From positions 223,524,578 to 223,588,577 of the forward strand of contig CP136062.1 in assembly GCA_032622095.1 (NCBI GenBank): a DNA stretch of 64,000 nt, written 5' to 3'. The position numbers and the translations under genes are program-made. Each line of letters opens with the position of its first letter. The stretch's first letter is position 1. Below are positions 10,600-21,477 of this stretch, in pieces. This DNA comes from Siphonodentalium dalli (taxonomy: Eukaryota > Mollusca > Scaphopoda > Gadilida > Siphonodentaliidae). The notes under the pieces were generated by a model. That model was given only the letters and a program-made list of their open reading frames with translations, did not search any database and was not told the origin of the DNA.

Positions 10600-11380
10600 A
10601 CACCACATCTTTTGGGAAGTATCTATATACATGTTTTTAGTTACTTTTCCCCTTCTTTTGAGAGTCTATATGCCCTAATTTGCAAAATATAAAATGCATA
10701 ATCAAGGTGTCTGATGGGTGAACAGAACCAACTGGGGAACTTCAATCTGATCCTAGGTCTCCCATGGAAGTTGATGCCTAATCAGAATAAGGTCCCCAGA
10801 GGGTGAATTTGGTGATGCTCACCCACTGTGCGGGATAGCGTCACTAAATTCACCCTCTGGGGACCTCATTCTGTCAATGTCAGACACACTAAATTCACCC
10901 TATGGGGACCTCATTCTGTCAATGTCAGACACACTAAATTCACCCTCTGGGGAAATTCACCCTCTGGGGACCTCATTCTGTCAATGTCAGACACACTAAA
11001 TTCACCCTCTGGGGACCTCATTCTGGCAATGTCAGACACACTAAATTCACCCTCTGGGGACCTCATTCTGTCAATGTCAGACACACTAAATTCACCCTCT
11101 GGGGACCTCATTCTGTCAATGTCAGACACACTAAATTCACCCTCTGGGGACCTCATTCTGTCAATGTCAGACACACTAAATTCACCCTCTGGGGACCTCA
11201 TTCTGTCAATGTCAGACACACTAAATTCACCCTCTGGGGACCTCATTCTGTCAATGTCAGACACACTAAATTCACCCTCTGGGGACCTCATTCTGTCAAT
11301 GTCAGACACACTAAATTCACCCTCTGGGGACCTCATTCTGTCAATGTCAGACACACTAAATTCAGGCTTGATGAGTGTAG
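10600..11380 (+). mobile_element. family H MITE, copy 2, with expanded right end
   Basis: Starts within the element at 'atcttttgggaagtatctatatacatg', passes through 'tatatgccctaatttgc' and 'ggtctcccatggaag', then gaataaggtccccagaggg and an expanded right terminus ending 'cactaaattcaggcttgatg'. The left terminal hairpin is absent. Confidence 0.82.
10843..11355 (+). repeat. 45-bp tandem array made from a MITE terminus
   Basis: Eleven units of ctaaattcaccctctgggga + 'cctcattctgtcaatgtcagacaca' start at 10843, 10888, 10933 (63 bp, with an extra 18-bp partial unit), 10996, 11041, 11086, 11131, 11176, 11221, 11266 and 11311. They are nearly identical, so the amplification is recent. The 15-residue repeat proteins that can be read on both strands follow from the period being a multiple of 3. 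Confidence 0.96.
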
Positions 11381-11409
11381 TGTTCCCCGTTTTCCTGACC
11401 AGGAATTTA

Positions 11410-12145
11410 TTCTGGAATATTCTAGAATGGTATATGGCACCATAAATAAACTAGAATATTCTAGAATGGTATGTGCACTAGAATGGTATATGGCACCATA
11501 AATAAACTAGAATATTCTAGAATGGTATGTGCACTAGAATGGTATGTGGCACCATGAATAAACTAGAATATTCTAGAATGGTATATGGCACCATGAATAA
11601 ACTGGAATATTATAGAATGGTATGTGCACTAGAATGGTATGTGGCACCATGAATAAACTAGAATATTCTAGAATGGTATATGGCACCATGAATAAACTGG
11701 AATATTATAGAATGGTATGTGCACTAGAATGGTATGTGGCACCATGAATAAACTAGAATATTCTAGAATGGTATATGGCACCATGAATAAACTGGAATAT
11801 TATAGAATGGTATGTGCACTAGAATGGTATGTGGCACCATGAATAAACTAGAATATTCTAGAATGGTATATGGCACCATGAATAAACTGGAATATTATAG
11901 AATGGTATGTGCACTAGAATGGTATGTGGCACCATGAATAAACTAGAATATTATAGAATGGTATGTGCACTAGAATGGTATGTGGCACCATGAATAAACT
12001 AGAATATTCTAGAATGGTATATGGCACCATGAATAAACTGGAATATTATAGAATGGTATGTGCACTAGAATGGTATGTGGCACCATGAATAAACTAGAAT
12101 ATTCTAGAATGGTATATGGCACCATGAATAAACTGGAATATTTTA
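11410..12145 (-). repeat. 95-bp higher-order tandem array, right foldback arm
   Basis: Units begin 'gtatgtgcactagaatgg' at 11525, 11620, 11715, 11810, 11905 (56-bp short unit), 11961 and 12056. Each 95-mer is a 39-bp monomer (tggcaccatgaataaactgg type) plus a 56-bp monomer with an extra 17 bp 'gtatgtgcactagaatg'. The 39-bp monomer is the reverse complement of the one at 8041. Confidence 0.93.
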
Positions 12146-12502
12146 GAATAATCCAGATTATTGAAGGTTATTCTGTTTTAATTTGTTGCAAAATCTGTAA
12201 AGTAACTAAATTGTTGTATATTCATGCTTATTCCAGTCTCATACTTTGCTGAAAAATGAAATATTCCAGTTTATTTGAGGTTATTTACTGCAAAGTCACA
12301 ACATTCTTGGTTATTCATGTTGATAAAGAATTCGTAAAATTTCACTGATTTTACATTGTTATTTTCACAATTCCTGAATTTCCTGTTTATTCATGTTAAG
12401 ATCCAGGAATAAATTTTAGACTTGAAAAACAACCTTGAACAAAGCAGGAATATTCTAGAGTATTCTACTTTATTTGAGGTAAGTGGAATAACAAGAAAGC
12501 AG

Positions 12503-13891
12503 TGAAATACAAAATTAAATGCGTCATCCTGATTATATATAGTAGATACATATTAGTGTTTGATCATCGGAGTCAACAGTAAGTGAAATTGACTTGATTA
12601 TTGTAAATTTCCTTCATGTCATTTCACGTCATGTTGAAAAGTATCAATTTGTTTGTTCAAAATCGAAACAAAATTCAATTTCTAACAGGCCCTGTGAGGG
12701 TAATAAAATCATTAAAATACACATTTCAGAACAATGTTGACAGCACAATTAGAATAGTTCTGATATAAAATACTCGAGAGACAATCCCTACTTGATTCTA
12801 AAAATACATTCCCAAATGACAAATAACACAAATACGGAGAGTGAATAACGCGAGGGGATTAACTGTCTATTCTCATGAAATTGACATTCCTCATTACGAT
12901 TTTGGATATTCGTCTTTTTTCGAATGTCTTGAATGTTTGACATGACAGATATCTGACAGTTCATTCAGTCGCAGTGTTGTCGCAATGTTTCCTAATTCTG
13001 ACTGCAGCTGCAACTCACTGTAATCTAAATGGTTTCATGACAGGCAAGAATGCATGTTTACATTGAATAATTAAAGAATTCAGTTGTAAAATGTGGATTT
13101 GAGGATTTACATTGTATTTTGGTTTTGATTTAAATGCTAGTACATGTTGTTTGATCATTTATTAAAGTGATATGTGCTATATAAACATACAATTCCAAGA
13201 TGATGGAATGAAACTGATAAAAAACTAAAATTAATTGAAAGCCGACAAAACTTTAAATATCAAATGAAGGTCAAGGTTATCAACGCTTATGATGCAAACT
13301 TTAAATGTAAAAACAAAACTTGTAGAGAATGTTTTCCTACCAAAAGCTCATAATTAAACTACATGTACTTAACTCCCGAGTAACAAGCCAGCCCCCTCCC
13401 CAGTCGTGAGTGCTGATTACCCTGAAAACTCGCCCTTATTGGACCCTGCTAACACGATTTAAATATCACATACGCATTATCATTGTTACTTAAGCAGGGT
13501 CCAACTTACTATTAGAAAGTGTTCTTTAAATTGCCGTGCACACGCCTACATAGCCATAACTATACGGTACAATGTACTTAATACAATATTTTGATATTAT
13601 AAATTACAGTATTTTCTTATTAGCACATCAACTTGATATTATGCCATTGATATATTAGTTATTATATTGACAACGGGGGTGACAGGAAGACAGCCAATCC
13701 TGGTTATGCCACTCCCACACAATAATTACACTTGATTTTTGATATATTATTGTTGATTTGTTGTAAACTAATTATTGTGCGAATAAAACATCTACATACA
13801 AATATTACAATAATGAATATCACAACTGTGTTATAAAGAGCTCCCAGCCTCCTGGTCCTACATGTATGTTACCAACCCGGCCTCCTGGACC
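12503..13891. other. long spacer with no recognised gene
   Basis: AT-rich and without long open frames or recognised repeats. The exceptions are a short inverted pair at 13439-13503 (see next entry) and an imperfect 'cctcctgg(t/a)cctac' duplication at 13852-13895. It may be ordinary intergenic or intronic host sequence. Confidence 0.5.
13439..13503. repeat. short inverted repeat ttggaccctgct/agcagggtccaa
   Basis: 12-bp perfect inverted ends, 65 bp end to end, with an AT-rich centre. Too short and solitary to assign. Confidence 0.6.
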
Positions 13892-14115
13892 TACAGTAAT
13901 GCTCTAAGTAATCGACTTCTTAACCACAGCAGAATTATGGGTAACTTTTCAGGATTTAGTCAAAAATATGGCTTGTTAACGTTGCCATTCATCGGAAAGC
14001 TCTAAGGGAGAGCTTTCGGATTGAATGGCAACAAGCCATATTTCCGACTAAATCCTGAAAAGTTACTCATAATTCTGCTGTGGTTAAGGGGTTAATTACT
14101 TAGAGCATTACTGTA
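13892..14115. mobile_element. family F MITE, complete copy
   Basis: Full palindrome from TACAGTAATGCTCTAAGTAA to 'gagcattactgTA'. The arms contain 'aaccacagcagaattatgggtaac', 'aggatttagtc' and 'gaaagctct', and mirror about 'ctctaagggagag'. The left arm has a 3-bp insertion ('ttgttaacgttgcc'). Confidence 0.92.
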
Positions 14116-14832
14116 TATGTCACTAACTTGTACTTCTTCAATACAGTTTCAATATGGTTAAACTAACTAAACTGCATGTTTTGGTAAACTCAGAATGTAA
14201 ATTAATTAAATTTGCACATATTTTTTGTAACTTTGAATCTGCAAACATTAAATATCACACACCATCAACCACTTTAGCTGTTTTAATACCTGACATTTAA
14301 TGTTTTTCTGAAGAAAAAAATTAGTATATTGTTTTTATCACTATTATTGTAGCTAAAGAAAGCCAATTTTCGGACAAAGATATGTCAAGGTAGAAACTAC
14401 TATCACTGCTTCATCTTTATGTTAAGTTGAACGGAGTTTGCAAAAATTGTACGAAAGACATGTCACTGGTAAGAAAGTAGGCCAGGTCATGGCAGAGTTC
14501 CGCTCTTCCGTGTTCTGAATTGAGAGCATGAAAGTATGCATGTATTTTGTCTTTTCTCCTATGTTATTCTTTGTTCTCAATAAAAAAAATTCCACTTCTA
14601 CATATTACTCTGACGCCTTCAATTTACTGAAGATTATGCGGAGGTCCAGATAGCTACCATGTTCGATTAATTTTATAACCCTGTGGTGACACCAGGGTCA
14701 GCCATTAATATCTGCACCCGATCGACAGCGTACTGCACCCACAACATACCTGGACAAATGTTGTAATGGGGGAAATCGGCCTTTTTCATTTGGATCTTTA
14801 TTCAATGATCTTGAATAACAATATTCACAGCA
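14116..14832. other. unassigned spacer
   Basis: AT-rich with no recognised repeat family. A string 'ttgttctcaataaaaaaaattcc' near 14570 resembles a polyadenylation signal but has no associated gene. Confidence 0.4.
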
Positions 14833-15190
14833 GCTAGCATCACCAAATTCACCCTCTTGGGACCTCATTCTGCATAACTTCAACTGCTATGAGAGACATA
14901 GACTCAGATTGAAGTTCCCAAAAAGTGGATATTGTAATGTGAACCCACTGTGAACCTCGATTATGCAATGTGTCGTCTGCCAATTTGAGGATATAGAGAA
15001 ACAAAACTAAAAAAGAAATAGAATCTATGTGAAGAATGTGAAAAAGTTTCTACATAAATTTGATAATAAAGAAACTTTCCAGAGTAGATGAGGCCTAAGC
15101 AGAATGAGGTCCCCAGTGGGTGAATTTAGTGATGGTAGCCTGCTATGGGGACCTCATGCTGCAAATGACAGGCACCTTATTCTCAGGCCT
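14833..15190 (+). mobile_element. family H MITE, copy 3
   Basis: Left terminus truncated at 'agctagcatcaccaaattcaccctcttggg'. The central part has 'cgattatgcaatgtgtcgtctgccaatttg' and 'actttccagagtagatgaggcc'. The right hairpin is shortened and ends 'gacaggcaccttattctcagg'. Confidence 0.78.
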
Positions 15191-15199
15191 GTATATATG

Positions 15200-15421
15200 T
15201 AGAATAATGCCCTAAATTATTATAAATCGACTCCTTAACCACAACAGAGTTATGGGTAGTTTTTCAGGATTTAGTCGGAATTATGGCTTGTTGCCATTCA
15301 TCGGAAAGCTCTGTGAGAGTTTTCCGATGAATGGCAACAAGCCATATTTCCGACTAAATCCTGAAAAATTACCCATAATTCTGCTGTGGTTAAGGATTTG
15401 ATTACTTAGGGCATTACTGTA
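15200..15421. mobile_element. family F MITE, complete copy
   Basis: The left tip has decayed to tagaataatgccctaaatta; the right tip is intact ('gggcattactgta'). The arms mirror around 'gaaagctctgtgagagttttcc'. Confidence 0.88.
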
Positions 15422-15475
15422 TATGATTTTGGATGTTCATCTTTTTTATTGGGATTTGATTGCTTATTATCTTTG

Positions 15476-15702
15476 TTAACCCTTTCCATACTAAATGGAT
15501 TCTCCCATTCAGTTATAAAAGTATACATTGGAATGGTCCATTATTCATCTGGAGGGATGCTCAGGTTGTAAAAGCATATGCCAGACATGCGAAAATAAAA
15601 TAAAATTGCAGAATGATTCATATTCATTGGCGGGAAATGTTCAGGTAATAAGTTCAACAAACAACCCAAGGGAACTACTAAGCCATGAGCAGAAAGGGTT
15701 AA
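15476..15702 (+). mobile_element. family G piggyBac-like MITE, copy 1
   Basis: TTAACCCTTTCCATACTAAA at the left and 'catgagcagaaagggTTAA' at the right. The interior holds 'ggattctcccattcagttataaaa' and 'atgttcaggtaataagttcaacaaacaaccc'. Confidence 0.78.
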
Positions 15703-15842
15703 AAATATTATAAGCCATCTTTTTACCTGAGGTTTCCTCATGTAGGCACCACTTGTCGTATTTACTCTTTGGAGTAATTAGGATTTCTGGGAAAGATTAT
15801 GATTAATTTTGTCATCATCAGCATTACGGTGTCTCTGTTATC

Positions 15843-15985
15843 CTTTGATAACTTATTATCTGAACATTTCCTAAGGACACTAAGTACCCATCAATTAGTA
15901 TATAGTATTAAAAAAAAGGTTAATAAGGAAACTACTCATCAATGAGTTTATAGTATAGAAAGTGTTAATTCAGCAAATATTTGAT
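15843..15985. mobile_element. family G fragments
   Basis: Contains 'acttattatctgaacatttcctaagg' and, further on, 'gaaactactcatcaatgagtttatagtatagaaagtgttaa'. Both serve as unfilled reference sequences for insertions into family G elsewhere. Confidence 0.65.
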
Positions 15986-16157
15986 AGATTCCTAAAAACC
16001 AAAGAATTATACATGGCCTCGCTTCCAACATTAACTTAGTGCACTAAAGAGAACAGACTGGACAGGAAGTAACCAGAGTGGGGATGAGAGGAAATACCGT
16101 TCCATACCATGAACACGAGATGTTAATCAATATGGACCTAAGAATATCACTTGACCC

Positions 16158-16415
16158 TTAACCCTGCCATGACTGGAGCTTCCTGAAATTGTGCGAAAAC
16201 ACTGTGCCATTGTATTCTCTTATACATGCGAGTCTCCCATAGGGAGCCTTGTATATATAAGAGAATACATTGGTCTAATTTACCTTCACCTTGTAAGCCA
16301 GTGCATTCTCTTATATATGAGAGGCTCCCTACAGGAAACACGCATATATAAGAGAATGCACTGGCACAGGATCTTTAATGCTGCACAAGCGCAGCTCCCA
16401 TGATGAAATGGTTAA
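16158..16415 (-). mobile_element. family D piggyBac-like MITE, copy 2
   Basis: TTAACCCTGCCATGACTGGAG at the left and 'gcagctcccatgatgaaatggTTAA' at the right. Two beta-type hairpins (loops 'gtctcccatagggagcc' and 'ggctccctacaggaaac') are separated by a linker with 'ttaccttcaccttgtaag'. Confidence 0.87.
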
Positions 16416-16439
16416 ACTTGGAGGGGGAGTTTACGGTAA

Positions 16440-16526
16440 GAATTTATGAGCATATATCGTCTTATTGAGAATTTATGAGCATATATTGTCTTATTGAGAA
16501 TGTATGAGCATATATCGTCTTATTGA
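16440..16526 (+). repeat. 29-bp tandem triplet
   Basis: Three units of gaatttatgagcatatatcg + tcttattga at 16440, 16469 and 16498. A single copy of the unit occurs at 17862 in the related L context. Confidence 0.9.
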
Positions 16527-16658
16527 GAGGCCTATTTATAGGGCTCAATTTTCAATTTTCACTGTTTTTATACAGTGAATCAATAGAGGGGGCTCAGGGA
16601 CTCATAAGTCCCAATCTAAAGTAAGAAAAACACCTGCTGAACTGTTTAATAACGGAGC

Positions 16659-16835
16659 ATCCAGTATAATTCTACATTTCAGTTAACATTTTAAGTGAAA
16701 TTTCATTGACATACCAGTGAAAATTCATTAAAATTTGAGTGAAATTTCAGTATAATTCTACATTTTAGTTAACATTTTATAGCGAAATTTCAATAACATA
16801 CCAGTAAAAAAATTTAGTGAAAAAACATCAAAATT
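16659..16835 (+). repeat. two imperfect direct repeats (about 92 bp)
   Basis: 'agtataattctacatttcagttaacattttaagtgaaatttca' recurs as 'agtataattctacattttagttaacattttatagcgaaatttca', each followed by '(t/a)acataccagt(g/a)aaaa'. The same word is found at about 20000 beside the half K element. Confidence 0.75.
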
Positions 16836-17024
16836 TGTTTGCATCTTCCGGGATCAACAACTGAACCAGATTCAGGAACAATAGGGCACCAGGTTGGGAT
16901 AGTCGGGCTCGAGGCTGAGTCGAGGGGTCAGGTTACTACGTTTTCAGATTTTTGAAGTTTTTGGACCACTCTACTGAACATGAGACACCGAGTTTCGCGC
17001 AGATAAACAGACATAAGACTAATG

Positions 17025-17160
17025 TGTAAACATCACCAACTTCACCTGGGGAACTTCAATCTGAACCTAGGTCACCCATAGCAGATGAGGCCTAAGCAGA
17101 ATGAGGTTCCCAGAGGGTGATTTTGGTGATGCCAGCCCACTATGCAGGATAACGTCACTG
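17025..17160 (+). mobile_element. family H MITE, right half
   Basis: 'aacttcacctggggaacttcaatctg', 'atgaggcctaagcagaatgagg' and a terminal hairpin cut off at 'ggataacgtcactgaattc'. Confidence 0.72.
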
Positions 17161-17480
17161 AATTCTATAAAGATAATATGTATTATCATATGACCTAAGA
17201 ATACTAAAGGTTTTTTTTTTTGCTGAGTTATCAGCGATCTGGCTTCCCTCAGTTTGTACGACCCGCGGTATGCTAAGATTATTACTGTGGACGCACGACC
17301 CGCGGTATGCTAAGATTATTACAGTGGACTTGATGGCAACGATAAGTCTCCAGACACTCATTCTGTCGAGTTGCTCAATAGAGGTGCTCGAGGGCTCATG
17401 AGTCCCAATCTAAAGTAAGAAACAACACCTGCTGAATGGTTTAATGCCCGAGCATCCAAAACAATATGCTGAGAATAAGT
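17161..17480 (+). repeat. dispersed repeat L, copy 1, with internal duplication
   Basis: 'catatgacctaagaatactaaagg', a T tract, then 'gctgagttatcagcgatctggcttcc', and a duplicated 'cgacccgcggtatgctaagattattac' (17258-17325). It continues to 'agacactcattctgtcgag' and 'cacctgctgaatggtttaatg'. Matches 19216-19470; partial copies at 16575-16660 and 20600-20650. Confidence 0.75.
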
Positions 17481-17587
17481 GTCAAAGCATATTATTAAGA
17501 GAACTGCTAATGAGAAATAAAAGCAAAACGCTCTTTACAAAGATGATTATTTGACATTTTGTGCATCTGAAAAAAAGCCAAAACATG

Positions 17588-17835
17588 TTAACCCTTTGAT
17601 GACTGGAGCTTCGTGATATTTTGCGAAAACTCTGTGCCAATGCATTCTCTTATATATGGGAGTCTCCCATAGGGAGCCTCGCATATATAAGAGAATACAT
17701 TGGCTTAACAATATTTACCTTGTAAGTGCATTCTCTTATATATGCGAGGCTTCCTATGGTAGACTCGCATATATAAGAGAATGCACTGGCACACTTTAAT
17801 ACTCCACCAGTAGAGCTCCCATCATGAAAGGGTTA
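17588..17835 (-). mobile_element. family D piggyBac-like MITE, copy 3
   Basis: TTAACCCTTTGATGACTGGAG at the left; the right end reads 'gagctcccatcatgaaagggTTAT', so the right target is mutated by one base. Two beta hairpins are joined by 'ttaacaatatttaccttgtaa'. Confidence 0.86.
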
Positions 17836-17944
17836 TAAGCTTGGAGGGCGAGTTTACGGTGAGAATGTATGAACATATATCGTCTTATTGAGAGGCTCAA
17901 TTTTCCACATTTATTGTTTTTATTCAGTGAATCAATAGGGCAAA

Positions 17945-18310
17945 CTCCATGCAGGGTCTATACCTCCCATGATGACTTGGCAAGACTGCTGTTAGCGGCG
18001 ACATTTTACCCACATTTGGTGGACTTCCGCGATATCAATATATGTATAAGATAACAGAGCAACATCTTGGCCTTATTAAGCACACAAAATATCAAACAAA
18101 ATTTGTGTAATTTCTTACCTTAAGTTTGTAAAGTCCCTCTAGAACCAAAGGACTATATTGCGAAATGGTGTGATTAGGTTCCCTGATTATTTTTTCAACA
18201 CAAAAGTCTAAATACACATGGACTTCAACATTCATGACCAGTCAACACTTCAGTTCTAATTTGCTGCCATTTTGCCAAAGAGCTTGATAAATCATCAACA
18301 AAATTGTTGA
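17945..18310 (+). repeat. dispersed repeat M, copy 1
   Basis: Aligns with 46405-46785. Shared words include 'ttttacccaca(t/c)ttggtgga', 'taattaagcacacaaa', 'aaagtccc(t/a)ctagaaccaaag' and 'ggtgtgatt(a/t)ggttc'. No coding potential or terminal repeats seen. Confidence 0.7.
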
Positions 18311-18327
18311 TAGGGTACCAGGCAGGG

Positions 18328-18655
18328 CTCGAGGGCAGTAACCAGCCTATAGGGTGACTTGGGCAATATCTTCTCCCTAAATACTGCCACTTCTATCTAT
18401 TTTCGTCCTGGGAAGAAGTGATTTATCTCTTATATACCAGGATGCATATGCCCAAACAGCATACATGTATTTAAAGTATATTTACTGACTGCCGTATAAT
18501 GGTGTTGATATTATAATTGGGCTCATGAGTTGCATAAACATTATTGGATCATAGAAGGGTGATGTTGGGGTGTAATCTGAACTCCTGCCATTATGACTTC
18601 TCCCTAATATCCACCCACTTCTCCCTAATAAGCAAATTGGGAGAAGTGACTATGT
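18328..18655 (+). mobile_element. family W hAT-like MITE, truncated copy
   Basis: Degenerate left end 'agtaaccagcctatagggtgacttgg', then 'atatcttctccctaaatactgcc', 'gggtgatgttggggtgtaatctgaac' and 'ttgggagaagtgac'. The right terminus is missing. It supplies the unfilled reference sequence for the insertions within 43271-44392. Confidence 0.68.
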
Positions 18656-18692
18656 TCATGCAAAAAATAGATTTTCATGTAGATAAAAAAAC

Positions 18693-19215
18693 TACCTTAC
18701 TCGTATTTAAATTCGCGCAGTACTATTTTTCGCTTAGTTTTAAATTCGCACACTTTGAATTCGCGTAGCCTGATGCAAGAATTCAAAACTGACAAATATA
18801 TCTCCGTAACATTTATCAAAATCATGTACCTGAATAAGGTAGATTAAATGACTCCCACGATGTTGAAATACAACACACAGAGGATAAAATATAACTGCAT
18901 TAGTTGTGAAGATAAGTATAATCCGAGATGTACTACACTTATATATGGTGTTACTCCAATAATAAGTATAGTACAAACCACTGACATTAATTTGAACTAA
19001 GTAAAGTGACATCAACGGGCATCGATAATATGCTGACTTCAAAAATGTCACTTAGTAGTTTACATGTGTATTGATTACCACACAAACCACTTTAATGTTC
19101 CCGCTTGTTCACTAAACTTATGAATGAATCGTACTATTTTTCGCTCAGGTTTAAATTCGCGCATCGTCGGGTGTGCGAAAAATAGTACTACACGAATTTA
19201 AATACGAGTAAGGTA
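18693..19215. mobile_element. family N inverted-repeat element, TA flanked
   Basis: TACCTTACTCGTATTTAAAT at the left is mirrored by 'atttaaatacgagtaaggTA' at the right. Second-tier inverted words are 'agtactatttttcgct' and 'gcgaaaaatagtact'. 523 bp; the interior carries no transposase. A TA target is plausible. Confidence 0.8.
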
Positions 19216-19870
19216 TGTATAATCATATGACCTAAGAATACTAAAGGTTTTTTTTTTGCTGAGTTATCAGCGATCTGGCTTCCATCAGCTTGTACAAACC
19301 ACAGTATACTATGATTATTACTATGGATTTGATGGCAATGATAAGTCTCCAGACACTCATTCTGTCGAGATGCTCGATAGAGGTGCTCATAAGTCACAAT
19401 CTGGAGTCAGAAAAGCAGTCCAGGAAGGCCCGCACAACACCTGCTGAATGGTTTAATGACGGAGGTTATTGCCCACAAAGGATGTATTCTTCGAGATCTA
19501 CTTTTTATATCTAGGTTAAAAGGGAACTAAATATCAATATCAACCACACGGGAATACTATGAAGATTTGGATTATTTCACATCGGCGAATGCAAATAATT
19601 TCTCCAGAATTTGATTGAGCGCTGTACAAAGATTACTTGTTGATTCACGGAATCTTACTCTTTACACACACGACTGATGAACTGGTTTTACAATAGTTTG
19701 ATTGATAGCCGTACAAAGTTTACTTGTTGATTCACGGAATTTGACTCTAAATATACACGACTAGTGAACTGGTGTTAGTTTAATTTTATTGAACTCTGTA
19801 CAAAGATTACTTGTTTAGTCACGGAATTTTTCTCTATTTATACACGACTGTAATTCTGAGATGGTGAGTT
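19216..19870 (+). repeat. dispersed repeat L, copy 2, with degenerate tandem tail
   Basis: Begins like copy 1 ('catatgacctaagaatactaaagg'), then 'acggaggttattgcccacaaaggatgtattctt' and 'aaccacacgggaatactatgaagatttgg'. The tail (about 19609-19860) has three imperfect copies of about 80 bp of 'ttgattga(g/t)..gtacaaag(a/t)ttacttgtt(g/t)a(t/g)tcacggaat'. Confidence 0.72.
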
Positions 19871-20030
19871 TGCTAATTTATTTATAATGTTGGTAGAACA
19901 AACCAAAGATGTTAACATTAATAATTTGTATGTGTGGTGAGGAATTATCACCCAGTACTGAAATTCTCTCTTGTATCGGTTACATAATTTTACTGTAAGT
20001 GAAATTCCAGTATAATTCTACATTTTAGTT

Positions 20031-20270
20031 AAAGGTACTCAATCCGATCAGATGCTCCTAAATTACTTTTTCTTTGGCTTCGGGGGTAAAAAATATTTGA
20101 TTCGAGACAAGGAACCTATACCCATCAAAGCTCAGAGTGATCAGATATCGATTTTTGAAGTTTGTTATTTCTATTGTTTGTGGCACAGAAGCATGTGGTC
20201 AAACAGACGAGGACGCGGATAAAGATGGATAACTCTTATTATTACCACATGATTTTAGAGTTATCCACCT
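20031..20270 (+). mobile_element. family K MITE, left arm only
   Basis: 'aaaggtactcaatccgatcagatgctcc' to 'gataactct', then a short turn 'tattattaccacatgattttagagttatcca'. The second arm is lost. Confidence 0.8.
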
Positions 20271-20373
20271 TCATCAATAACTGGACCAGATTCAGGAACT
20301 ATTAGAACTTCGTCCTAATTTAACGATTGAAGACAAATACAGGACTAAGATGTTACATATGAATCAGTCGGTA

Positions 20374-20593
20374 TTAAATTTCCATGACGGGAGCTAAGCT
20401 GGTGCAGCATAAAGACCCTCACATAGGGAGCCTCGCATATGTACGAAAATATACTGGCTAAGGTAAATATTGTTAGGCCAAAGTATTCTCTGTAATATAT
20501 ATGCGAAGCTCCCTATGGGAGACTCGCATAAGCGAATGCATTGGCACAGGTTTCTCAAAAAATTTCAAGAAGCTCCAGTCATGGAATGGTTAA
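20374..20593 (+). mobile_element. family D piggyBac-like MITE, copy 4 (decayed)
   Basis: TTAAATTTCCATGACGGGAGC at the left and 'agctccagtcatggaatggTTAA' at the right. Both hairpins are reduced and the linker is 'ggctaaggtaaatattgttaggcc'. Confidence 0.78.
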
Positions 20594-20860
20594 AAGCGAT
20601 CCAAAAAGTCGTGCACACAACACCTGATGAACGGTTTAATGACGGAGGTTATTGCCCACAAAGGATGTATTCTTAGAGATATACTTTTTATATCTAGGTT
20701 AAAAGGGAACTTGTTATCAATATCAACCGCACGGGAATACTATGAAGATTTGGATGATATCACTCGGTGATTACAAATCATTTCTCCGGAATCTGATTGA
20801 GCGCCGTACAACGATTACTTGTTGATGGGAATTTCACTCTATATAGACACAACTGGTGAT
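20594..20860 (+). repeat. dispersed repeat L, copy 3
   Basis: Matches 19440-19690: 'cacctgatgaacggtttaatgacggaggttattgccc', 'ttttatatctaggttaaaagggaac' and 'gattgagcgccgtacaacgattacttgttga'. Only one unit of the tail is present. Confidence 0.75.
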
Positions 20861-20865
20861 CTGGT

Positions 20866-20948
20866 GCAGGATAGCATCACAAAATTCACCCTCCCTCTGG
20901 GAACCTCATTCTGCAAATGTCACACACTATATTCAGGATTGGACTATA
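20866..20948 (+). mobile_element. family H MITE, right end fragment
   Basis: 'ggatagcatcacaaaattcaccctccctctgggaacctcattctgcaaatgtcacaca' ending 'attcaggatt'. Confidence 0.75.
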
Positions 20949-20950
20949 TA

Positions 20951-21477
20951 TGTGACCAGGAACCAGTCTAATCAACAAGAGACTTTTGTGACCCGCCATA
21001 TCAAATCCAGTCGTAAGTCGGGATTTTTTTACCCTGTGCCAATGCATTCTCTTATATATGCGAGTCGACCATAGGTCGCCTCACATATATAAGAGAATGC
21101 ATTGGCCTAACAATTTTTTACAATTTTAATAATATTTTGTGTGTGTAACAATTTTATAATTTCACCCATACAGAGCCCCAGACAAACATGAGCAGACGAC
21201 ACTCTTCTATATGCTTCTATATATATGTGGGGCTCCCTGCAGGGTAATGGATGTTTTTTATTTTATGTCCTAAAAATTTTAAGAAACATTTATTTAAAAA
21301 AAATTATAAAAAATTGTTAGGCCAATGCATTCTCTTATATATGCGAGGCGACCTATGGTCAACTCGCATATATAAGAGAATGCATTGGCACAGGGTAAAA
21401 AAAATCCCGACTTACGACTGGGTTTGATATGGCGGGTCACAAAAGTCTCTTGTTGATTAGACTGGTTCCTGGTCACA
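20951..21477. mobile_element. family E element: long inverted termini plus two alpha hairpins
   Basis: The outer inverted repeats are about 95 bp each. TGTGACCAGGAACCAGTC through 'gtcgtaagtcgggatttttttaccctgtg' is mirrored on the right by 'cacagggtaaaaaaaatcccgacttac..gactggttcctggtcaca'. Just inside lie 67-bp hairpins at 21039-21105 and 21322-21388, in opposite orientation, each followed inward by ctaacaatttttt/aaaaaattgttag. The centre includes 'agagccccagacaaacatgagcagacgacactc'. No TTAA flanks, unlike families A-D. Confidence 0.82.

Larger units (their letters stand above)
7561..12502. mobile_element. candidate foldback element (4.9 kb) with long, internally repetitive inverted arms
   Basis: The left arm (7561-8275) and right arm (about 11410-12502) are inverted copies. 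The outer tip ctgctttcttgttattc is mirrored by 'aataacaagaaagcag'. The pair 'tcagccaagtatgagactagaataag' at 7912 is mirrored near 12214-12250. The 39-bp tandem monomers are in opposite orientation in the two arms. Long inverted arms of unequal length built from tandem repeats are characteristic of foldback (FB) and Galileo-type elements. The interior has no transposase; it holds other MITEs (F, C, J, W, H), so it is either a dead element or two arms brought together by rearrangement. No target duplication is obvious. Confidence 0.65.

Noticed and set aside
10828-11445. 205-codon and 147-codon repeat proteins on opposite strands
   Set aside because: 45-bp MITE-end amplification gives 15-residue repeats on both strands; noncoding origin is clear from other family H copies.
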